A stretch of 19,343 bases of DNA from Sulfurimonas sp. (GCF_023229025.1 NZ_JALOAA010000036.1:1-19343), one strand, 5' to 3'. Positions 1 through 7,726 are shown, numbered from the stretch's first letter. Program-made: numbers and translations. Notes: generated from the sequence alone by a model not told the origin.

Positions 1-814
1 AAATATTAAGCCCCTTATTCTCCATCGCTCCCATGTTAAAACTATCAACCGCTACAATGTTATAGAGTTCTAAATCATACTCTCGTCCATAAACCTCTTC
101 ATCCCACTTCATGGCATCTTTTAACGATTTCATGGCATGTTTGCATTTTGATTCATTGCCTCTGTCGGTATAGATGTACAGTCTTACATATTTACCGCTT
201 TTTGTAACAAACTTATCCTGCACAACTCCCAAATCTCCCGCAACAAGTGCAAAAAGATATGAAGGTTTTGGATGCGGGTCAAACCAAGTAGCCCCATGTC
301 TTCCATCATCTAGTCTAAAGTTCGACTCTCTGTTTCCGTTACTAAGCAAAAGAGGATAACGCTCTTTGTTTGCAACAATAGTTGTCTTAAAAACAGCCAT
401 AACATCAGGACGGTCAATGTAGGGAGTAATGCGTCTAAAGCCCTCAGGCTCGTTTTGCGTACAGAAGATGTTTCCGGACTTGTAAAGCCCTTCAAGCTCA
501 CTGTTTAACTGCGGATATATTTTGTTGATAATTATAAGCTTAAACTCATTGCCCACATCCAAGACTCTTAAGCTCTCTTCTTCTATGACATATCTGCTGT
601 TATCTAGCTTTACGTCATTTAGATATATCTCAAAAAGCTCCAAATCTATTGTGTCAAGAACTATATCCTTGCACCCTTTGTCCACTTTTTCTACGTTCAT
701 CAAGTTTGTAACCTGCGTATGCTCTTCAAAAAGCTCAAACACCAAATCGCATGTTTTTATCTGAAACTGAGGCGCTTTATAATCTTTTAGGTAAATACTC
801 TTTGCTTCGCTCAT
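1..814 (-). CDS. pepN: Aminopeptidase N, N-terminal 271 residues (partial, runs off the left edge)
   Basis: This is the N-terminal part of an M1-family zinc aminopeptidase, a cytoplasmic enzyme that removes N-terminal residues from peptides. It was read by translating the minus strand from the ATG at 814-812, and the frame stays open to the window edge. The substrate-binding motif GAMEN is at residues 262-266, inside FNMGAMENKGLNI. The upstream segment CTQNEPEGFRRITPYIDRPD (residues 118-135, with the Cys and Thr just ahead) closely resembles the PepN-type N-terminal beta domain. The zinc motif HEXXH and the catalytic Glu/Tyr lie beyond the window and cannot be checked. The start is supported by AGAAG about 7 bases upstream. 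It lies 64 bp downstream of the exchanger gene on the same strand, so it may be cotranscribed or use its own weak promoter near 841-846. Three short ORFs inside it on either strand are shadows. Confidence 0.93.
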   Translation of the reverse strand, partial: MSEAKSIYLKDYKAPQFQIKTCDLVFELFEEHTQVTNLMNVEKVDKGCKDIVLDTIDLELFEIYLNDVKLDNSRYVIEEESLRVLDVGNEFKLIIINKIYPQLNSELEGLYKSGNIFCTQNEPEGFRRITPYIDRPDVMAVFKTTIVANKERYPLLLSNGNRESNFRLDDGRHGATWFDPHPKPSYLFALVAGDLGVVQDKFVTKSGKYVRLYIYTDRGNESKCKHAMKSLKDAMKWDEEVYGREYDLELYNIVAVDSFNMGAMENKGLNI

Positions 815-840
815 AATAATCTTCTTTTAATTTTTTTATA

Positions 841-846
841 ATGATA
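841..846 (-). promoter_or_regulatory. Possible -10 box for pepN
   Basis: On the minus strand TATCAT follows TTTGC, the same T-rich plus -10 layout seen at better promoters in this window. Transcription would start about 20 bases before the pepN ATG. The box is imperfect, and readthrough from the exchanger gene is the alternative. Confidence 0.3.
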
Positions 847-878
847 GCAAAGCAAGATTAAAAATAAAAAACACAACC

Positions 879-1853
879 TCAAGAGCTCATTACGCCAAAG
901 ACAAGATATAGATTGTACATTATGTAGGAAGTTAACAGAAAAATACCTTTTGCTCTACCGACTTTTCCCTTTTTGCCAAAACCATATGCCATTACGAAGA
1001 GTGCAATTGTAAGAGCTGTCATAGTTGCCCAGTCGCGGGTTAAAACCTGAGGGTCAAGATTGCTTATCGGCGTAATTACACCGGCAATTCCGACTACAGC
1101 TAAGAGATTAAACATGTTTGAACCAACAACATTGCCGATGGCGATGTCATGTTCTCCTTTTTTTGCTGCTATAACCGATGCGGCAAGCTCTGGCAAAGAT
1201 GTGCCGATAGCTACTATTGTCAAACCTACTATCAGGTCGCTGATGCCAAGAGAGGTGGCAATATTTACAGCTCCCCACACTAAAATACGAGAGCTAAGAA
1301 TAAGCAAAAGCAGACCGACAACCAGCCAAGTAATTGCCTTTGGGAGTGTCATTCCATCCGTCTGAAGCTCTTTTTCTATATCATCTTTAAGTGTATCTTT
1401 GCGAGTTTTTAAGGCAGAAAATATAGACCACCCAATCAAAGCAAAAAAACCGCCAAGAAGCAGCACGGCTTCCATATATGAAATCTCATTGTTTAAAAGT
1501 ATCGCACCAAAAGCTAGCGTAATTAAAAGCAAAATAGGCATCTCTTTGCGAATAATATTTGAGTGCACCATTATTGGAGCTATCAGTGCGGTAACACCTA
1601 AAACAAGTCCTATATTTACAATATTTGAGCCAACGGCATTGCCAAGTGCAAGGTTAGGGTTGCCATCAAGAGCCGCCATTGCCGAGACAACCATCTCAGG
1701 TGCAGAAGTGCCAAACCCCACAATAACCATTCCAATGAGCAGTGAAGGCATACCGGCATGACGAGCAGTTGCAGCTGCCCCGTCAACAAACTTATCAGCA
1801 CTCCAAACAAGCAGAACAAATCCGATTAATATAGACAAAGCCGCAATAAACAT
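879..1853 (-). CDS. Na+/Ca2+ exchanger, YrbG-type (CaCA superfamily)
   Basis: This is a 324-residue inner-membrane cation antiporter that probably exports Ca2+ in exchange for Na+ or H+. It shows the two inverted alpha repeats that define the CaCA superfamily. The first has GFGTSAPE (residues 46-53) and GNAVGSNIVN (71-80). The second has AIGTSLPE (215-222) and GNVVGSNMFN (240-249). The acidic Glu of each repeat (E53 and E222), which coordinates the ion in this family, is present. A short hydrophilic cytoplasmic loop at about 148-170 separates two halves of roughly five helices each. The length is typical of YrbG. The ATG at 1853 is preceded by AAGGAG at a spacing of about 6. The gene is divergent from the phosphomannomutase gene and has a good -10 box at 1878-1883. 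Ion specificity cannot be read from the sequence. Confidence 0.93.
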   Translation of the reverse strand: MFIAALSILIGFVLLVWSADKFVDGAAATARHAGMPSLLIGMVIVGFGTSAPEMVVSAMAALDGNPNLALGNAVGSNIVNIGLVLGVTALIAPIMVHSNIIRKEMPILLLITLAFGAILLNNEISYMEAVLLLGGFFALIGWSIFSALKTRKDTLKDDIEKELQTDGMTLPKAITWLVVGLLLLILSSRILVWGAVNIATSLGISDLIVGLTIVAIGTSLPELAASVIAAKKGEHDIAIGNVVGSNMFNLLAVVGIAGVITPISNLDPQVLTRDWATMTALTIALFVMAYGFGKKGKVGRAKGIFLLTSYIMYNLYLVFGVMSS

Positions 1854-1877
1854 TACAACTCCTTGAAAATTTTTAGA

Positions 1878-1883
1878 ATTATA
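1878..1883 (-). promoter_or_regulatory. -10 box of the exchanger promoter
   Basis: A perfect TATAAT on the minus strand lies about 25 bases upstream of the exchanger ATG, predicting a leader of about 17-18 bases that includes the AAGGAG ribosome binding site. No clear -35 is seen. Confidence 0.6.
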
Positions 1884-2047
1884 CTTCTTTTATTGCATTT
1901 TTCATTAACAAAAAAGTTGCATCTTATACTTTAATAGAGAGATAAAAGCTTATATCAAACTCATGTTAGAGATGATTATTTTTCTGTAGGCTTATATAGA
2001 GACTAATATTTATCACTATTTATTGCCAAATAAAAAGAGAGTTGTTG

Positions 2048-2053
2048 TAAAAT
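2048..2053 (+). promoter_or_regulatory. -10 box upstream of the phosphomannomutase gene
   Basis: TAAAAT follows GTTGTTG, matching the T/G-rich plus -10 pattern at pyrC and prsA. It would give a leader of about 24 bases. The box has one mismatch to TATAAT. The rest of the 230-bp divergent spacer is plain AT-rich sequence with no feature I can support. Confidence 0.45.
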
Positions 2054-2083
2054 ACGTTTACAAAACCACATAAGGCATAAATA

Positions 2084-3442
2084 GTGAGCATCTACAGAGA
2101 GTATGACATCAGAGGGATTTACGAAAAAGAGTTAAATGAGCAGAGTGTTGTTCGCATAGGCTACGCTTTGGCTTCTAAGATAAAGGGTGAGTATGTGGCT
2201 GTGGGGTACGATGCTAGAAGCCACTCCCCTATTCTCTTTGAGTACCTTGTTTCTGGGCTTAATGCCGGCGGTAAAAAAGTTCTAGATATGGGGCTTGTTC
2301 CAACACCTGTCAACTACTTTACAAACTATCAAGAGTGGAGTGGCATCACTCCCTCTGCCTCTATTATGATTACCGGTTCTCACAATCCAAGCGAGTACAA
2401 CGGATTTAAGATTACTGTAGATAAAACGCCATTTTTTGGCGAGCAGATTTATGCTCTAGGGCGTGAATGTGAAGCTATGGAGTTTCCTGTTAAGGTAAAA
2501 AGAGAAGTTACAAAGATAGATGCCGCTGCAAGATATATAAACTTTTTGGTAAATGAGTTTGCTCATCTAAAAGGTATGCCGACTCGCATCGTTTATGACT
2601 GCGGAAATGGCGTTGCAGGAGTAGTTACCGAAGATATTTTCAGAGCACTAAATCTAAACACCAAAGGCTTGTACGTTGAACCTGACGGTACTTTTCCAAA
2701 TCATCACCCAGACCCATCTGATGAGCATAATTTAGAAGATGTAAAAAAACTACTAAAAACTGACGGAGACATTGCTTTTGCTTATGATGGAGACGCAGAC
2801 CGCATAGCTGTTCTTACTCACAAAAATAACATAAAGGGCGACATGATGGCACTGCTCTTTGCTATGAAGATGGATAAGCCTATTGTTGTGGGAGAGGTAA
2901 AATGCTCGCAAGTGATGTATGATGAGCTAGAGCGCCGCGGCGCTACTGCAATCATGTACAAAACAGGTCACTCAAATATAAAAGTCAAGATGAAAGAGGT
3001 CGGTGCAGACCTTGCATGTGAAGTTAGCGGACATATATTTTTCAAAGATCGTTACTTTGGTTACGACGATGCAATCTACGCAACTCTTAGAATGTTAGAA
3101 CTCATACATGACGGAATTGATTTAGATGCTGAGCTTGCAAAACTCCCGCAAGTTTTCTCAACCGAGGAGATAAAAGTTCACACAACAGAGAGCGAAAAGT
3201 TCAAGATTATAGACAGAGTAAAAGAGCTTCTTAAAAATCCTCCAAAAGATTTTCCAAAGATTAGAGATATTATTGATGTTGACGGCGTGCGAATAAACTT
3301 CCAAAATGGGTGGGGGCTTGTGCGTGCTAGCAACACAACTCCTGTTTTGGTAACTAGATTTGAATCAACAAAACTTGAAGATGCAAAGCTCTATGAAAAG
3401 GCAATTAATGAGCTAATTATAGAGGCTAAAAAACTGCTCTAA
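2084..3442 (+). CDS. manB: Phosphomannomutase/phosphoglucomutase
   Basis: This is a 452-residue alpha-D-phosphohexomutase that interconverts hexose 6- and 1-phosphates. It supplies mannose-1-P or glucose-1-P for surface polysaccharide and nucleotide-sugar synthesis. All four active-site elements are visible: the phosphoserine loop TGSHNP (residues 97-102, catalytic Ser99), the metal loop DGDADR (235-240), the sugar-binding EVSGH (313-317) and the C-terminal phosphate loop around RASNTTP (414-420). EVSGH rather than other variants fits the bifunctional PMM/PGM group (AlgC-like), but substrate preference cannot be settled by eye. It starts with GTG at 2084, giving the N-terminus MSIYREYDIRG, where YDIRG is the usual N-terminal motif. 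AAGG lies about 8 bases upstream. A promoter-like box separates it from pyrC 53 bp downstream. Confidence 0.95.
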   Translation: MSIYREYDIRGIYEKELNEQSVVRIGYALASKIKGEYVAVGYDARSHSPILFEYLVSGLNAGGKKVLDMGLVPTPVNYFTNYQEWSGITPSASIMITGSHNPSEYNGFKITVDKTPFFGEQIYALGRECEAMEFPVKVKREVTKIDAAARYINFLVNEFAHLKGMPTRIVYDCGNGVAGVVTEDIFRALNLNTKGLYVEPDGTFPNHHPDPSDEHNLEDVKKLLKTDGDIAFAYDGDADRIAVLTHKNNIKGDMMALLFAMKMDKPIVVGEVKCSQVMYDELERRGATAIMYKTGHSNIKVKMKEVGADLACEVSGHIFFKDRYFGYDDAIYATLRMLELIHDGIDLDAELAKLPQVFSTEEIKVHTTESEKFKIIDRVKELLKNPPKDFPKIRDIIDVDGVRINFQNGWGLVRASNTTPVLVTRFESTKLEDAKLYEKAINELIIEAKKLL

Positions 3443-3454
3443 TTGAATCTTTGT

Positions 3455-3460
3455 TATAAT
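3455..3460 (+). promoter_or_regulatory. -10 box of the pyrC operon promoter
   Basis: A perfect TATAAT follows TTTGT in the 53-bp gap after the phosphomannomutase gene. It would start transcription near 3467, about 29 bases before the pyrC ATG. It probably drives pyrC together with the overlapping response regulator, kinase, exbB and exbD genes. Confidence 0.6.
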
Positions 3461-3495
3461 TCGACCAATTTTGCAGAAACTCTAAGGATAAAACC

Positions 3496-4503
3496 ATGAA
3501 AACTCATACCCTTTTAATGCCTCTTGATATGCATTTGCACCTGCGTGACGCTGTCATGCTTGAGAATGTTGCTCCACTTAGTGCCTATAGCTTTAGCGGA
3601 GCTTTAATTATGCCAAATCTCATTCCACCTGTTGCAACGCTAGAAGATGTAAAGGCTTACAGACAACGCATAATCGCCGCAGTTCCAAACGACTATTTTG
3701 AACCTTACATGACACTTTTTTATAAAAATTACGACAAGAAATTTCTAGCTGATGTAAAAGACTATATTACGGCGATTAAACTCTATCCGGCAGGAATTAC
3801 AACAAACTCTGAGGATGGCGTTAGCTCGTTTGATATAGAGGAGATGCGTGAGACCCTTGAAGCGATGAGCATTCTTGGAATCCCTCTTTGCGTACATGGC
3901 GAGAGTGACGGTTTTGTGATGGATAGAGAAGCGGAGTTTATGAGCATCTATGACCTTCTTGCGACTAATTTCCCAGACCTAAAAATTATAATGGAGCATA
4001 TTACGACAAAAGAGGCTGTTTTGATGCTTGATAAACATAAAAATCTATATGCTACTATAACTGTTCATCATCTTCTTTTAACTCTTGATGACGTAGTTGG
4101 CGGGATGATGATGCCTCATAACTTCTGTAAGCCGATTGCAAAAAGACCAGAAGATTTGGACGCACTACTTAGCGTTGCTCTAGAGGCGCACCCTAAAGTT
4201 ATGTTTGGCTCAGACTCGGCACCGCACTCAAAAGAGAAGAAAGAGTCTTCAGGGTGTGCGGCAGGAGTATTTAGCGCGCCGATTGCACTTCAGCTTCTAT
4301 GTGAGATATTTGAGCAGTATGACAAACTTGATAATCTTCAAGCTTTTGTAAGTGATAATGCGCAAAATATATATGGGCTTTGTCCGGAATTCAAAGAGGT
4401 TATTTTAGAAAAACGACCTTTTGTTATACCTGAGAGTTACAACGGTGTTGTTCCTATGTATGCAGGTAAAGTTATAAACTGGGCAATTGAGAGCATTGAG
4501 TAA
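3496..4503 (+). CDS. pyrC: Dihydroorotase (PyrC-type)
   Basis: This is a 335-residue zinc amidohydrolase that catalyses the reversible cyclisation of carbamoyl aspartate to dihydroorotate, the third step of pyrimidine synthesis, in the cytoplasm. The metal site can be read directly: H13 and H15 in DMHLHLRD, the carbamylated lysine K95 in AIKLYPAG, H134 in CVHGE, H168 in MEHIT and the catalytic D240 in FGSDSAPHS. Length and motif order match the short E. coli PyrC-like class rather than the long PyrC class of Gram-positives. The ATG has AAGGAT a few bases upstream. Its stop codon overlaps the start of the response regulator gene, so expression is likely coupled to the signalling and exbBD genes that follow. 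Confidence 0.96.
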   Translation: MKTHTLLMPLDMHLHLRDAVMLENVAPLSAYSFSGALIMPNLIPPVATLEDVKAYRQRIIAAVPNDYFEPYMTLFYKNYDKKFLADVKDYITAIKLYPAGITTNSEDGVSSFDIEEMRETLEAMSILGIPLCVHGESDGFVMDREAEFMSIYDLLATNFPDLKIIMEHITTKEAVLMLDKHKNLYATITVHHLLLTLDDVVGGMMMPHNFCKPIAKRPEDLDALLSVALEAHPKVMFGSDSAPHSKEKKESSGCAAGVFSAPIALQLLCEIFEQYDKLDNLQAFVSDNAQNIYGLCPEFKEVILEKRPFVIPESYNGVVPMYAGKVINWAIESIE

Positions 4504-5149
4504 AATTTTACTGCTTGAAGATGATCTGCTTTTTGCAGATACTCTTATAGATTTTTTACAAGATGCCCACTATGACGTTGTGCATGTAACAAACGGTCAA
4601 AGTGCCATAGATATAACCTATCAGCAGAAGTTTGATCTCTATCTTCTAGATGTAAATGTGCCAATAATCGACGGCATGACGCTCTTAAAGGAGCTAAGAG
4701 AGTCAAACGACGATACTCCTGCTATATTTTTAACCTCCCATAAAGATAAAGAGATACTAAAAAAAGGTTTTTTAAGCGGCGCGGATGACTATATTACAAA
4801 ACCTTTTGACGCGGATGAGCTGCTCTTGAGGATAAGTGCGCTTATGAAACGTACAAACATAGCTGTGAGTGAATCTTGCGGTATGCTATCTCATGATACT
4901 CTTCACAAGAGAATTTTATATAATAAGCAGGAGTTAGAACTCTCAAAAAAAGAGTATGAACTTCTACTGCTACTTATGAAACATATAAACAACACGGTGC
5001 CAAAAGAGATGATTTTAGATGAGCTTTGGAGCAGCAGTGAAGGCGGAAGTGATGGAGCAGTAAGGGTTTACATAGCGCGTATAAAACAGCTTGTTCCTGA
5101 GATGAATATTGAAAATGTCAGAGGTATAGGGTACAGGCTTGTTTCGTAA
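4496..5149 (+). CDS. OmpR/PhoB-family response regulator
   Basis: This is a cytoplasmic DNA-binding response regulator of about 217 residues. The receiver domain (1-115) has the acidic pair D9/D10, the phospho-acceptor D52 in YLLDVNVP, the switch Thr80 and the conserved K101 in ITKPFDA. A winged-helix effector domain follows (about 125-217), ending in NVRGIGYRLV as is typical of OmpR/PhoB proteins. I place the start at TTG 4496, giving MSKILLLEDD, which aligns with the family. An in-frame TTG at 4487 would add three residues. Neither has a strong ribosome binding site, consistent with coupling to the end of pyrC, which it overlaps. Its partner is almost certainly the kinase that starts 11 bases before its own end. 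The target genes are not known. exbB and exbD, in the same transcript, are candidates. Confidence 0.93.
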   Translation: MSKILLLEDDLLFADTLIDFLQDAHYDVVHVTNGQSAIDITYQQKFDLYLLDVNVPIIDGMTLLKELRESNDDTPAIFLTSHKDKEILKKGFLSGADDYITKPFDADELLLRISALMKRTNIAVSESCGMLSHDTLHKRILYNKQELELSKKEYELLLLLMKHINNTVPKEMILDELWSSSEGGSDGAVRVYIARIKQLVPEMNIENVRGIGYRLVS

Positions 5150-5969
5150 TCTTCGTATCAATATTTTTATATACTATATGCTAACCGTAACTCTTCTTAT
5201 GGCTATTTTATACTACTTTATCTCTGTTGTGGAAGTAGAAAATCTCTACCTGCTGCTCTTTATACTTCTGCTTCTAAGCATTTTTGCCGGAGCAATTATC
5301 TCAAAACTCTCTATTGATCCTCTCTTTGAGCATGTAAGCAACCTTCAAAACCTCTCAAAAGAGACTCTTCATGAGCTAAACCTCCCCATAAGCACGATTA
5401 AAACAAATATACATATGTTAAAAAAGAGTCTTGAGAGTGAAAAAGATTTAAAACGAGTTGAGAGAATTAAGAGTGCTTGTGAGATGCTACAGCAGCGATA
5501 TAATGAACTTGACTACATGATAAAACTTCAAAGCTCAAATGTTGAAGATGAAAAATTTGACCTTAGCGAGCTTATACAAAATAGAGTTGAGTTTTTAAAT
5601 CGCATTTACCCACACATAGAGTTTAAACTTCTCTTATCCTCCTCACAGATAAAGAGTGATAAAATAGGCTTATCCAAAGTAATTGACAATCTTATAGACA
5701 ATGCTGTAAAATATTCACAAGATATTCACAAAATAGATATAGAATTGCAAAATCACACACTATCCATAAAAGATTACGGTTGTGGGATGGATGAAGTAGA
5801 ACTTTTAAAAATTTTTGACGACTACTATCAAAGCAACAAAAATATGAAAGGGTTTGGCATAGGGCTTAGCATGGTAAAGAGATTCTGCGATGCAAACGCC
5901 ATCTCTATGAGTTTCAAATCAAAACCAAATGTCGGAACAACAGTTATATTAAAATTTAAGGAAGATTAG
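5139..5969 (+). CDS. Sensor histidine kinase with minimal periplasmic domain
   Basis: This is a 276-residue inner-membrane histidine kinase, the likely partner of the response regulator it overlaps by 11 bases. Two hydrophobic segments (about 8-29 and 36-55) are separated by only about six residues, so there is essentially no periplasmic sensor and no obvious HAMP domain. The kinase core shows the H box LHELNLP with H78, the N box IDNLIDNAVKYS (N184/N188), the G1 box KDYGCGMD (211-218) and the G2 box KGFGIGLSMV (238-247). All are intact, so it should be active. The TTG start at 5139 gives MFRNLRINIF. Because it lacks a sensor domain, the signal may be sensed within the membrane or through a partner such as the adjacent ExbB/ExbD. 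That is inference. Confidence 0.93.
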   Translation: MFRNLRINIFIYYMLTVTLLMAILYYFISVVEVENLYLLLFILLLLSIFAGAIISKLSIDPLFEHVSNLQNLSKETLHELNLPISTIKTNIHMLKKSLESEKDLKRVERIKSACEMLQQRYNELDYMIKLQSSNVEDEKFDLSELIQNRVEFLNRIYPHIEFKLLLSSSQIKSDKIGLSKVIDNLIDNAVKYSQDIHKIDIELQNHTLSIKDYGCGMDEVELLKIFDDYYQSNKNMKGFGIGLSMVKRFCDANAISMSFKSKPNVGTTVILKFKED

Positions 5970-6424
5970 TGGAACAAAATATTTTAGCATATGCAGAAAC
6001 AGGACTTGATTATGGTGTCATTGGGCTTCTTATTCTTATGAGTATAGTAACGCTTTGGCTCTTTATTGAGCGCATGATGTTTTATGCGACTGTCGATATA
6101 GAAAAATATGATCACCGAGACACCCTTGAAATTGATTTAACCGACAACATAAGCATCATAAGCGCTATAGGCTCAAATGCTCCATATGTCGGGCTTCTTG
6201 GAACTGTTATAGGAATTATGCTTACGTTTTATACGATGGGTGATGTTGGAGCAATTGATGCAAAAAAGATAATGGTAGGACTTGCTCTTGCACTAAAGGC
6301 CACTGCAATGGGGCTAATAGTCGCTATGCCTGCTATTATTGCCTATACCATACTGCTTCGCAAGGTTGAGAAGATATTGACTATTTTTGATGTTGCACAA
6401 GATAAAGAGATAAGAAACAACTAA
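5969..6424 (+). CDS. exbB: ExbB/TolQ/MotA-family proton channel protein
   Basis: This 151-residue inner-membrane protein belongs to the MotA/TolQ/ExbB family. With ExbD it uses the proton motive force to energise TonB-dependent uptake (or the Tol system). Three membrane segments are visible at about 15-33, 70-90 and 103-130. The conserved family stretch APYVGLLGTVIGIM lies around 71-84, and KATAMGLIVAMPA around 110-122. The protein is short, as in other Campylobacterota ExbB proteins, lacking the long N-terminus of E. coli ExbB. It starts with GTG at 5969, sharing one base with the kinase stop codon, and has AAGGAAG upstream. Its stop overlaps the exbD ATG. No tonB gene is present next to the pair. 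Confidence 0.92.
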   Translation: MEQNILAYAETGLDYGVIGLLILMSIVTLWLFIERMMFYATVDIEKYDHRDTLEIDLTDNISIISAIGSNAPYVGLLGTVIGIMLTFYTMGDVGAIDAKKIMVGLALALKATAMGLIVAMPAIIAYTILLRKVEKILTIFDVAQDKEIRNN

Positions 6425-6819
6425 TGGCAAAATGTAAAAAAATAAGAAAAAGATTTGATGATATAAATGTCATTCCCTTTATTGACATCATGCTTGTTCT
6501 TTTGGTCATGGTTTTAACGACGGCAACATTTGTAAATCAAGGCATAATCCCTATTGAGCTTCCTAGTGCTAAAGCATCCTCAAAAGAGGACGTAAAAAAA
6601 GAGGTTACGGTATATGTAAATGCGAAGGGCGAACTCTTTCTTGCAAAAGAGAAGGTTGACATAAAAACACTTGAAGAAAAACTATCTAAGCTCTCAAAGG
6701 ATCAGACGGTAGTTCTTAGAAGCGATAAAGAGTCAAGATTTCAAGACTTTGTAACTGTTATGGATATACTAAAGCGTTTAAATCATGAGCAGCTCTATAT
6801 TGTGACAAAAGAGAATTAA
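6424..6819 (+). CDS. exbD: ExbD/TolR-family protein
   Basis: This 131-residue protein has one N-terminal membrane helix and a periplasmic domain. It is the stator partner of ExbB in the TonB energising complex. The helix (about 16-38) contains the essential acidic residue D21 in NVIPFIDIMLVLLV, the expected position for the proton-carrying Asp. The periplasmic part, including the segment around VTVYVNAKGELFL, matches the family fold. ATG overlaps the exbB stop by one base (TAATG), so the two are translationally coupled. ExbD rather than TolR is favoured because no tol or pal genes are nearby, but these paralogues are hard to separate by eye. Confidence 0.92.
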   Translation: MAKCKKIRKRFDDINVIPFIDIMLVLLVMVLTTATFVNQGIIPIELPSAKASSKEDVKKEVTVYVNAKGELFLAKEKVDIKTLEEKLSKLSKDQTVVLRSDKESRFQDFVTVMDILKRLNHEQLYIVTKEN

Positions 6820-7055
6820 TAAGCTCTATCTAGTAGCTTAAACCTTTCTGTTTTTGTCGCCTCTTCTTCTGCGCTCTGCTCTCTTTTATCAATCATCTTT
6901 GTGCTGTTTGTCTCAGCCTCAAATATCTTCTGCTCAACTACTGCCTCCTCATGAAAAAGAGATGTAGCTATAAAAAAAAGCACCATTATCACGACAATAC
7001 TTGCATAAAAAAGAAGATAATTTTTGATATGCCCGCTCTCAAAAGGATTTTGCAT
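6816..7055 (-). CDS. Small single-TM protein of unknown function
   Basis: I do not recognise this 79-residue protein. It has a short polar N-terminus (MQNPFESGHIKN), one hydrophobic helix at about 13-34, and a charged C-terminal tail rich in Glu, Lys and Thr that probably forms a helix or coiled coil. It reads convergently into exbD, with the two stop codons overlapping by four bases. The start at 7055 has a GAGAG stretch about 7 bases upstream, and the coding pattern (one hydrophobic block followed by an amphipathic tail) looks real rather than like an antisense shadow. The topology resembles small bitopic inner-membrane proteins. Nothing in the sequence identifies it as TonB, since it has no proline-rich spacer and no C-terminal TonB domain. 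Confidence 0.65.
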   Translation of the reverse strand: MQNPFESGHIKNYLLFYASIVVIMVLFFIATSLFHEEAVVEQKIFEAETNSTKMIDKREQSAEEEATKTERFKLLDRAY

Positions 7056-7149
7056 TTACACTCTCATAATAGTTTTTATCTGTATCATATATAATAATTA
7101 TACAAAAAAAACTACTCATAAAAGATAAATTACATAATTTTTATGATAA

Positions 7150-7155
7150 TATAAT
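7150..7155 (+). promoter_or_regulatory. -10 box of tpx promoter
   Basis: A perfect TATAAT lies 23 bases before the tpx ATG and predicts a leader of about 17 bases containing AAGGA. The spacer between the two divergent genes (7056-7178) is very AT-rich and shows nothing else I can support. Confidence 0.6.
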
Positions 7156-7178
7156 TAAAAAAAATTTAAGGAATCTTT

Positions 7179-7688
7179 ATGCAAACAACAATGTTTAAAG
7201 GAGCAGTAGTAAATTTAGAGGGCAATGCAGTTAGTGTAGGGGATAAAGCTCCTATCGCAACTGCTATTGGAACAGACTTAAATAGTGTAGAAATAGGCGG
7301 AGCAAAAGATAAAATACAGCTTCTAATTACCGTACCCTCTCTAGATACAGATACATGCGCGGCTGAGACTAGAAGATTTAACGAGGATGTAAATAGTCTT
7401 GATATTTGCGAAACAACGGTTGTCTCAATGGACTTGCCGTTTGCTTCTGAGCGTTTTTGTACTACAAGCGGTATTGAAAACCTCTCTGTTGCAAGCGATT
7501 ACCTAGATAAAGAGGTAAGCAAAGCTTATGGTGTTTTAATGGCTGATAACAAGCTAAAAGGACTCAGTGCAAGAGCTGTTTTTGTGATAGATAGAAGCGG
7601 AACTATCGTATATAAAGAGATTGTAAAAGAGGTTACGGCAGAACCTAACTATGAAGCTGCTCTTGATGCCATCAAACAAGCTAGATAA
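7179..7688 (+). CDS. tpx: Thiol peroxidase (atypical 2-Cys peroxiredoxin)
   Basis: This 169-residue Tpx-type peroxiredoxin reduces hydrogen peroxide and lipid hydroperoxides using thioredoxin as electron donor. The peroxidatic Cys60 sits in PSLDTDTCAAETRRF, with the Thr three residues before it (T57) that belongs to the family active site. The resolving Cys94 is in ASERFCTTSG, the characteristic Tpx position. Its length and the absence of a clear signal peptide match Tpx, although E. coli Tpx has been described as periplasmic. Start ATG at 7179 has AAGGA with a spacing of 6. It is a single-gene transcript with its own promoter and a strong terminator hairpin directly after the stop. Confidence 0.96.
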   Translation: MQTTMFKGAVVNLEGNAVSVGDKAPIATAIGTDLNSVEIGGAKDKIQLLITVPSLDTDTCAAETRRFNEDVNSLDICETTVVSMDLPFASERFCTTSGIENLSVASDYLDKEVSKAYGVLMADNKLKGLSARAVFVIDRSGTIVYKEIVKEVTAEPNYEAALDAIKQAR

Positions 7689-7690
7689 AA

Positions 7691-7726
7691 CTCTTAGATG
7701 CTAAAGTACTATTTAGCATCTAAGAG
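7691..7726 (+). terminator. Perfect 15-bp hairpin after tpx
   Basis: CTCTTAGATGCTAAA (7691-7705) pairs perfectly with TTTAGCATCTAAGAG (7712-7726) around a 6-base loop, three bases after the tpx stop codon. The following sequence is T-rich but not a clean U tract (CACTCTTTAAAATTTTTC), so it may act as a terminator, a 3'-end stabiliser or both. It separates tpx from prsA. Confidence 0.75.

Noticed and set aside
174..764. Short ORFs on both strands (174-359, 310-501, 522-764) at the left end
   Set aside because: They lie inside the open minus-strand pepN frame, which translates into a clear M1 aminopeptidase including GAMEN. They are shadows.
1060..1819. ORFs overlapping the exchanger gene (1060-1365, 1399-1761 plus; 1616-1819 minus)
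   Set aside because: The 879-1853 frame contains both CaCA alpha repeats; the others have no recognisable features and no ribosome binding sites.
6816..7055. The small membrane protein next to exbD as a TonB
   Set aside because: It has no proline-rich periplasmic spacer and no C-terminal TonB domain, and it is too short.
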